Assembly (NCBI GenBank): GCA_024640445.1
Contig: JAHEEZ010000125.1
Span: 1-9,892, forward strand
Reading direction: 5' to 3'
DNA: 9,892 bases
Source of the DNA: Acidobacteriota bacterium
Lineage (GTDB): Bacteria; Acidobacteriota; Blastocatellia; Pyrinomonadales; Pyrinomonadaceae
Shown in pieces: positions 6,324-9,892 of this stretch. The notes under the pieces are model-generated. The model was not told where the DNA came from, searched no databases, and saw only the letters and a list, made by a program, of their open reading frames with translations. Within the stretch, counting starts at the first letter, position 1; each line of letters starts with the position of its first letter. The translations under genes and the position numbers were made by a program.

Positions 6324-6339
6324 GACAAAGTTTTTTGTC
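6324..6339. other. Small dyad upstream of the methyltransferase gene
   Basis: GACAAA (6324-6329) and TTTGTC (6334-6339) form a perfect 6-bp inverted repeat around GTTT. It sits about 95 bases upstream of the methyltransferase start, in the 231-bp gap to the next gene. It could be an operator. No convincing -35/-10 pair was found in this gap, so its link to a promoter is unproven. Confidence 0.25.
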
Positions 6340-6403
6340 TTGCGAAGAATTCCATTGATTCACGGTCAGGAAGCGAGGGAACTTCCCGATGCCGAATTCC
6401 ACG

Positions 6404-6443
6404 CACAAAGAGGCCCCGCGAATAACTCTTTTTGCGGGGCCTC
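6404..6443 (-). terminator. Terminator-like GC hairpin after the peptidoglycan-binding-like gene
   Basis: GAGGCCCCGC (6410-6419) and GCGGGGCCTC (6434-6443) are perfect 10-bp complements with a 14-base loop that can pair a little further. On the minus strand the hairpin starts 20 bases after the stop codon of the gene at 6464-6973 and is followed by CTTTGTG, a short U tract. It is probably the end of that transcript. Confidence 0.7.
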
Positions 6444-6463
6444 GGAAACTTGTCCCCTGATCT

Positions 6464-6973
6464 TTACTCAAGCGCGAGATTCAGCGATCCGACAAGAGGA
6501 GCGACCTGTTCAAGCCGCAGCGAGAGCCCGCCGACCGGGATATCACCGCCCAGCGCCGCCGAGGCCTGGGGAAACCTGCGGCATAGATCTTCCAGATGAT
6601 TTCCTTCCCCGCCATGCACGATCAGCCACATCTCCATCACATCAGCGTTCAGCATCTGAATGGTCCATTTGCCTTTCTTTCCGAACGAAGCAGAACCCTT
6701 CGCCGGATCGATCCTGCCATCTACCGAAATGGGCACCTTCAGTTTCCGGCGCAGGTATTGCTGGTACTGCTCGATCAGATGTATGGTCGCGGCATCCATC
6801 GTTCCGCTCGGCTCAGGGAACCTTTCTCCGAGAAAATAGGATCTTGCGTCAAGCGCGTATTTAAGCATTGCCTGGACGACAAGAACGTCATCCTTCAAGT
6901 TCACGCCGCCCCTTCCAACGGACGCAGATACGTTTATCTCGTCCCAGTCCATAACTTTGTAGAATTCTGCCAT
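6464..6973 (-). CDS. Small protein with peptidoglycan-binding-domain-like fold, no signal peptide
   Basis: A 169-aa protein. Residues about 14-90 follow the PG_binding_1 pattern: SVGRGGVNLKDDVLVVQAML (18-37), then GTMDAATIHLIEQYQQYL (57-74) and VDGRIDP (84-90). The repeated D-V..VQ..L, T...I..YQ and DG..DP elements are typical of that three-helix domain. The C-terminal half (about 100-169) has no recognised domain. No signal peptide or TM is visible, so it appears cytosolic or exported by another route. The start at 6973 has AGGAG (6985-6981) at 7 bases. The frame stays open upstream to 7099 without a ribosome site. It is divergent from the ECF sigma gene. Cell-wall binding is an inference from the fold only, and a role within a secretion system cannot be shown here. 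Confidence 0.72.
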   Translation of the reverse strand: MAEFYKVMDWDEINVSASVGRGGVNLKDDVLVVQAMLKYALDARSYFLGERFPEPSGTMDAATIHLIEQYQQYLRRKLKVPISVDGRIDPAKGSASFGKKGKWTIQMLNADVMEMWLIVHGGEGNHLEDLCRRFPQASAALGGDIPVGGLSLRLEQVAPLVGSLNLALE

Positions 6974-7167
6974 ATCAGTGCTCCTAAATAGTTTATTGTC
7001 GCGCGGCCGCATAAGCGTTTTGGCCGCTCTCTGGATGAAGACGAAACCGTGGCGGAGAACAGGACACGATAAATATGGGCAATGATGAGAGGCAGGCACT
7101 TTGTGCTAAACTTTTGGCGGTTTGGCGAATAGGCCGGTACCAGGCTTGGAAATACTTGGAACGCCAT
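6974..7167. promoter_or_regulatory. Divergent region between the PG-binding-like gene and the ECF sigma gene
   Basis: These 194 bp must hold start signals for both genes. The minus-strand gene has a clear ribosome site (AGGAG, 6985-6981). On the plus side, TGCTAAACT (7104-7112) resembles an extended -10 and would start a transcript near 7119, ahead of the preferred sigma start at 7168. No convincing -35 was seen for either direction. An ATG at 7075, in frame with the sigma gene, lies in this region. Confidence 0.3.
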
Positions 7168-7737
7168 ATGGAATCTGAGACAAAAGGCGACATAACAGGA
7201 CTTCTTCTTGAATGGGGCGGGGGCGACAAGGAAGCGTTCGATAAGCTGATGCCTTTCGTTTACGGTGAACTCCGCAGACTCGCACACGCTTATATGCGGA
7301 GGCAGAGCCCTGACCACACGCTCCAGACCACTGCGCTCGTAAATGAGGCGTATATGCGCCTGATCGACTCGGACAAGGTGCGCTGGCAGGATCGAAACCA
7401 TTTCTTTGCGATGTCTGCAAAGCTCATGCGGCGGATCCTGGTCGATTTCGCACGGGCAAAGAACGCCAAGAAGAGGGGCGGGGGCGAACATCTCGTGACA
7501 TTCGACGAGGAATTGCCGGTCGCGGAGGCGAAGGAAGCGGAACTCCTGGCTCTTGACGACGCGCTCACAAGACTCTCCAAAATGGACGAGCGGCAAGGCA
7601 AGATCGTCGAAATGCGCTACTTCGGAGGCCTGACCGAAGAAGAGATCGCGGGAGTGCTGGAAGTCTCCGTCAGAACCGTTCGCCGCGACTGGAGCGTGGC
7701 GAGGGCGTGGCTGTTCAGGGAACTGAATCCCGCCTGA
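7168..7737 (+). CDS. ECF RNA polymerase sigma factor, Acidobacteria type (TIGR02999-like)
   Basis: A 189-aa ECF sigma factor that would direct RNA polymerase to a specific regulon. The N-terminal part, with DITGLLLEWGGGDKEAFDKL (8-27), then VYGELRRLAHAYMRR (31-45) and DHTLQTTALVNEAYMRL (49-65), is the hallmark of the Acido-type ECF family and forms sigma region 2. Region 4 is at about 125-185, with the helix-turn-helix TEEEIAGVLEVSVRTVRRDW (156-175). The ATG at 7168 is preferred because the conserved family sequence begins right after it and the length then matches the family. A 31-codon longer form from 7075 is possible, as the ribosome site at 7168 is weak (TTGGAA). No anti-sigma factor or the serine/threonine kinase often found beside this family is adjacent. 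Instead an OmpR-type regulator follows 62 bp downstream, probably in the same transcript. Confidence 0.93.
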   Translation: MESETKGDITGLLLEWGGGDKEAFDKLMPFVYGELRRLAHAYMRRQSPDHTLQTTALVNEAYMRLIDSDKVRWQDRNHFFAMSAKLMRRILVDFARAKNAKKRGGGEHLVTFDEELPVAEAKEAELLALDDALTRLSKMDERQGKIVEMRYFGGLTEEEIAGVLEVSVRTVRRDWSVARAWLFRELNPA

Positions 7738-7770
7738 GACTGTCCGGCGCAAGGAGTACCTGTCGCGAAA

Positions 7771-7803
7771 ATGAGCACGAGCGATCCTCAAACCAACCAA
7801 TGA
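7771..7803 (+). CDS. Possible 10-codon leader ORF overlapping the response regulator start
   Basis: ATG at 7771 opens a 10-residue frame (MSTSDPQTNQ) that stops with TGA at 7801-7803. That stop overlaps the response regulator ATG at 7800 as ATGA. AAGGAG at 7751-7756 is the only Shine-Dalgarno-like sequence in the gap, 14 bases before this ATG and over 40 before the regulator start. Translation of this short frame could therefore feed ribosomes onto the regulator by coupling. It resembles no known peptide and could be chance. Confidence 0.3.
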   Translation: MSTSDPQTNQ

Positions 7804-8510
7804 TGAAAGTTCTGATCGTCGAAGACGAAGACCATCTCGCCAAGGGCCTTGCTTTCAATCTGGAAGAAGAAGGATTCGAGAGTGATATCGCGGGCGACGG
7901 CGAAGAGGCCTTGCGTTTGATAATCGATGAACAAAGAACTTACGACGCGATAATACTGGACATAATGCTTCCCGGTATTTCAGGGTTCGACGTCACAAGA
8001 CGCCTAAGGGCCGATCAGAATTTCGTGCCGATCCTGATGCTCACCGCCAGAGGCCACCCGGAAGACGTACTAAAGGGCTTTGAAGCCGGAACCGACGATT
8101 ACCTCCCAAAACCGTTCGATCTTGCTATCTTCCTGGCGCGCCTAAAGGGTCTCCTCAGACGCACCGCCTGGATGGGAGAGCGTGATCCGGGCAGCGAGAT
8201 CCCGCAAACGCTTGAGATCAACGGCAGGAAGATCGATCTGGCTAACCTTGAGATCACCTCAGACGGCGAATCTGCGCCGCTGACTCTAATGGAAGCAAAG
8301 CTGCTCAGGCACCTTGTCGAAAATGCAGGGCGGGCGGTCTCGAGAAAGGAGATCCTGGAAGAAGTTTGGGACCTGCACGAGGATACCGACACGCGCGCGA
8401 TCGACAACTTCATTGTCCGGCTGCGAAGGCATCTTGAAGAAGATCCGACACGACCACGCGTGCTCCTGACCGTCCGGGGAATCGGATACAAGTTCGATAT
8501 GGATCAGTGA
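7800..8510 (+). CDS. OmpR-family response regulator
   Basis: A 236-aa (or 235-aa) two-component response regulator. Numbering from the ATG at 7803: the receiver domain (1-120) has the acidic pair E8-D9, phospho-acceptor D53 in ILDIMLPG (51-58), T81 in MLTARG and K103 in LPKPF. The C-terminal winged helix (about 137-232) is the Trans_reg_C type, with TLMEAKLLRHLVENAGRAVS (161-180), VRLRRHLEEDP (205-215) and the final VRGIGYKF hairpin. All key residues are intact, so it should be a phosphorylation-controlled DNA-binding regulator. Tandem ATGs (7800, 7803) lack their own ribosome site; coupling through the small upstream frame is possible. It lies 62 bp after the ECF sigma gene and faces the convergent nuclease-like gene. 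No kinase is adjacent; the kinase at 2988-3875 is a candidate partner. Confidence 0.94.
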   Translation: MMKVLIVEDEDHLAKGLAFNLEEEGFESDIAGDGEEALRLIIDEQRTYDAIILDIMLPGISGFDVTRRLRADQNFVPILMLTARGHPEDVLKGFEAGTDDYLPKPFDLAIFLARLKGLLRRTAWMGERDPGSEIPQTLEINGRKIDLANLEITSDGESAPLTLMEAKLLRHLVENAGRAVSRKEILEEVWDLHEDTDTRAIDNFIVRLRRHLEEDPTRPRVLLTVRGIGYKFDMDQ

Positions 8511-8528
8511 TCTCCGCAAGCGTTTTAG

Positions 8529-9892
8529 TCAGCCTTTCACCCTCAGCACCTTCAATTCCCGTTTCCAGTCCTCGTTCAATTCGAACCGGACTATCCTTAT
8601 CTCATTTGAAACAGAAGCTGCGAGAGTATCGGTCTGGGAAGTGAAGCAGGTGGTCGGCGCAGCGAGATAGACAAGCGGAGGAGTGTCCGCGATCTTCCTT
8701 ATTCCAAAAAGCCGTGCCTCCGCGAGAACACCCGCCCGCCTCTGAAGTTCGATCCTCCGCCAGTAATCCACCGCCTGGAAGACCATCCCGTTGTCCAGCG
8801 CGACCTTTAATTCTATTATCGCAAGCCGCCCGTCCCTTCGCAGAGCGAGCAGGTCGATCCTGTCCCTGGCTGTCCTGAACTGATTGTAAAGTGGCGAAAG
8901 AATGAGTCCGGGATCTAGCCGGCGAATGTTTCGGCGAAGGACGGATTCGAGCCAGGCTTCGTGGCGCGCATGATAGTAAAGGTGTTGTTTGTTCGGTGAA
9001 TCGTGTCTTCTGTATTCTGAGAGCTTGTCGATAAGTTCAGCGAGTTCGCCAGCCGACCCGGTATCGATAATCCGCTTTGAACTCTCCACTCCGAACCAGC
9101 CCCTCTCACCTTCCTTGAGCGAACGGAATCTCGCGAACGGAAGACCGAGGAATCGCAGGGTGATCCCGTTTCGGGCGACCAGGCGATCGATCCGCTTTGG
9201 ATCGATCGCTGACAACGCTCCTGAAAGCGGCCCGACTCCCTGATCCGGAACAGCAGAGATCTTAGGGGGCTTTGCTTTCCACAGATCGTCCAAAGTCAGG
9301 GAGCGCATCTCTTTGACCGAAACGTCTTCGGTTTCGCCATCAACGGCGCCTTTCAATGAGAGCACCCCGATCTTCTCCTTAAAAGCCGGCGACAGGCACG
9401 CGTGCAGCCTCCTGACACCGGAAAGTTTTCCCATTCCCGCGAGTATGAATACTTTTCTCAGACGGTTTTTCCGGGAAGATGCCGCGCGTTCCGTCCATAG
9501 CACTGCGGCTGAGATAAGCCGCTCCGGAGAAAGCGTCCCGGATACGTCGGCAACGATACCCTGTTCGCCGAGCGGCCCTCCTTCAAGGACAAGATGAGCG
9601 AACCGGCCGTTCGAGTGACCAAGAAAGACGCGCTTCAGTTTTGTCCAAGGGAACGCCCGATTGACTGCCTCGGCCAACCGGTTTGCAGCGGCGAGGCGGG
9701 ATATCTCGATATTCTCTGCCAGCTCGGCGAGTGAGGCTCTCGGAACCAGTTCGAGTCTGGATCTTTCGGTTCCGAACTTCCCTTTCAGGAACAACGTCGC
9801 CTTTTCACCGTCGAAATCGACCGATTCCAGAGCGTACGTGCGATAGCCGTCCCGGTCGAGATATCCAAAGAGGGCATTTTCCCGGCCGTTCG
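8529..9892 (-). CDS. PD-(D/E)XK nuclease-like protein, 5' end beyond window
   Basis: The frame is open from the stop at 8529 to the right edge, giving at least 453 residues and no credible start in the window. A TTG at 9794 is internal, because the sequence upstream of it still reads as protein (GYLDRDGYRTYALESVDFDG and more). Near the C-terminus there is a PD-(D/E)XK-type core. An Asp in RIDLLAL (codon 8853-8855) is followed after 13 residues by E-L-K in AIIELKV (codons 8811-8813 to 8805-8807), then FQAVDYWRRIE. An upstream helix HEAWLESVLRRNI and the phrase LSPLYNQF resemble NucS/DUF91-like and other RecB-type nuclease folds. The long N-terminal half is not recognised. No TM or signal peptide is seen. 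DNA cleavage is inferred from the motif. The gene converges on the response regulator with an 18-bp gap and no clear terminator between them. Confidence 0.8.
   Translation of the reverse strand, partial: NGRENALFGYLDRDGYRTYALESVDFDGEKATLFLKGKFGTERSRLELVPRASLAELAENIEISRLAAANRLAEAVNRAFPWTKLKRVFLGHSNGRFAHLVLEGGPLGEQGIVADVSGTLSPERLISAAVLWTERAASSRKNRLRKVFILAGMGKLSGVRRLHACLSPAFKEKIGVLSLKGAVDGETEDVSVKEMRSLTLDDLWKAKPPKISAVPDQGVGPLSGALSAIDPKRIDRLVARNGITLRFLGLPFARFRSLKEGERGWFGVESSKRIIDTGSAGELAELIDKLSEYRRHDSPNKQHLYYHARHEAWLESVLRRNIRRLDPGLILSPLYNQFRTARDRIDLLALRRDGRLAIIELKVALDNGMVFQAVDYWRRIELQRRAGVLAEARLFGIRKIADTPPLVYLAAPTTCFTSQTDTLAASVSNEIRIVRFELNEDWKRELKVLRVKG
9182..9210. other. Perfect 11-bp inverted repeat inside the nuclease-like gene
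   Basis: GCGATCGATCC (9183-9193) and GGATCGATCGC (9199-9209) are exact complements around GCTTT, with a further G-T pair outside. Each arm carries two GATC sites. It lies in coding sequence for IDPKRID of the minus-strand gene. It could form a stable mRNA hairpin or be a protein site, or it may simply reflect the repeated Ile-Asp codons. Confidence 0.6.

Noticed and set aside
6340..6864. Plus-strand open frame of 174 codons over the PG-binding-like gene
   Set aside because: It runs through the GC terminator hairpin and antisense to a gene with a good ribosome site and recognisable domain. The composition looks like a shadow frame.
7075..7167. Longer sigma factor from ATG 7075
   Set aside because: The extra 31 residues do not look like the family, whose conserved start follows ATG 7168. 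Kept as a possibility because both ribosome sites are weak.
7214..7487. Repeated GGGGCGGGGGCGA at 7214-7226 and 7475-7487 as a G-quadruplex or regulatory repeat
   Set aside because: Each copy has only two G runs and both fall on Gly-Gly-Gly codons of the sigma gene. Protein coding explains them.
6934..7800. Long minus-strand open frame (288 codons) opposite the sigma gene
   Set aside because: It overlaps the clearly recognisable ECF sigma factor over its whole length, and its translation shows no family pattern. It is an antisense shadow of GC-biased codons.
9792..9794. TTG at 9794 as start of the nuclease-like gene
   Set aside because: The frame upstream to the window edge still reads as plausible protein in the same codon style, so the gene is cut by the window rather than starting here.

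Overview
The window looks like a chromosomal segment of a free-living bacterium, most likely an Acidobacteriota of the Blastocatellia/Pyrinomonadaceae type. The main pointer is the sigma factor near 7.2-7.7 kb, which belongs to the 'Acido' ECF family (TIGR02999-like). A moderately GC-rich codon usage and an Rv2258c-like winged-helix methyltransferase fit but do not prove this. No tRNA, rRNA, CRISPR array, phage gene or classical insertion sequence with terminal inverted repeats was seen.

Left end (1-977): a small mobile-type unit. A Y1/HUH transposase of the RAYT (REP-associated tyrosine transposase) type is flanked by two identical 74-bp direct repeats, at 1-74 and 904-977. Each repeat contains an 11-bp dyad. 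The second repeat starts on the base after the transposase stop codon. The gene has its own good sigma-70-type promoter, with a near-perfect palindrome across the -10 and probable start site. The unit sits just past the 3' end of a mscS gene and is visibly more A+T-rich than its surroundings.

Membrane block (998-3875): an MscS-type mechanosensitive channel on the minus strand is divergent from an acyl-CoA/acyl-lipid desaturase on the plus strand. A strong intrinsic terminator follows the desaturase. Next is a short two-TM histidine kinase with almost no extracytoplasmic loop, which suggests intramembrane sensing.

Minus-strand stress/metabolism block (3912-6973): an OsmC-family protein and a DUF4395-like membrane protein form a two-gene operon. 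Upstream lie a SAM methyltransferase with an N-terminal winged helix, ended by a strong terminator at 5114-5142, and a small peptidoglycan-binding-fold-like protein with its own terminator-like hairpin.

Regulatory block (7168-8510): the ECF sigma factor is followed by an OmpR-type response regulator, probably co-transcribed. Between them is a possible 10-codon leader ORF overlapping the regulator start as ATGA. The regulator has no adjacent kinase and the kinase at 2988-3875 has no adjacent regulator, so they are candidate partners. The right end (8529-9892) is a convergent minus-strand gene with a C-terminal PD-(D/E)XK nuclease signature. Its 5' end lies outside the window.

The most unusual item is the RAYT unit with perfect 74-bp direct repeats. 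The rest is mostly recognisable housekeeping, stress and regulatory content, with some odd arrangements listed as findings.
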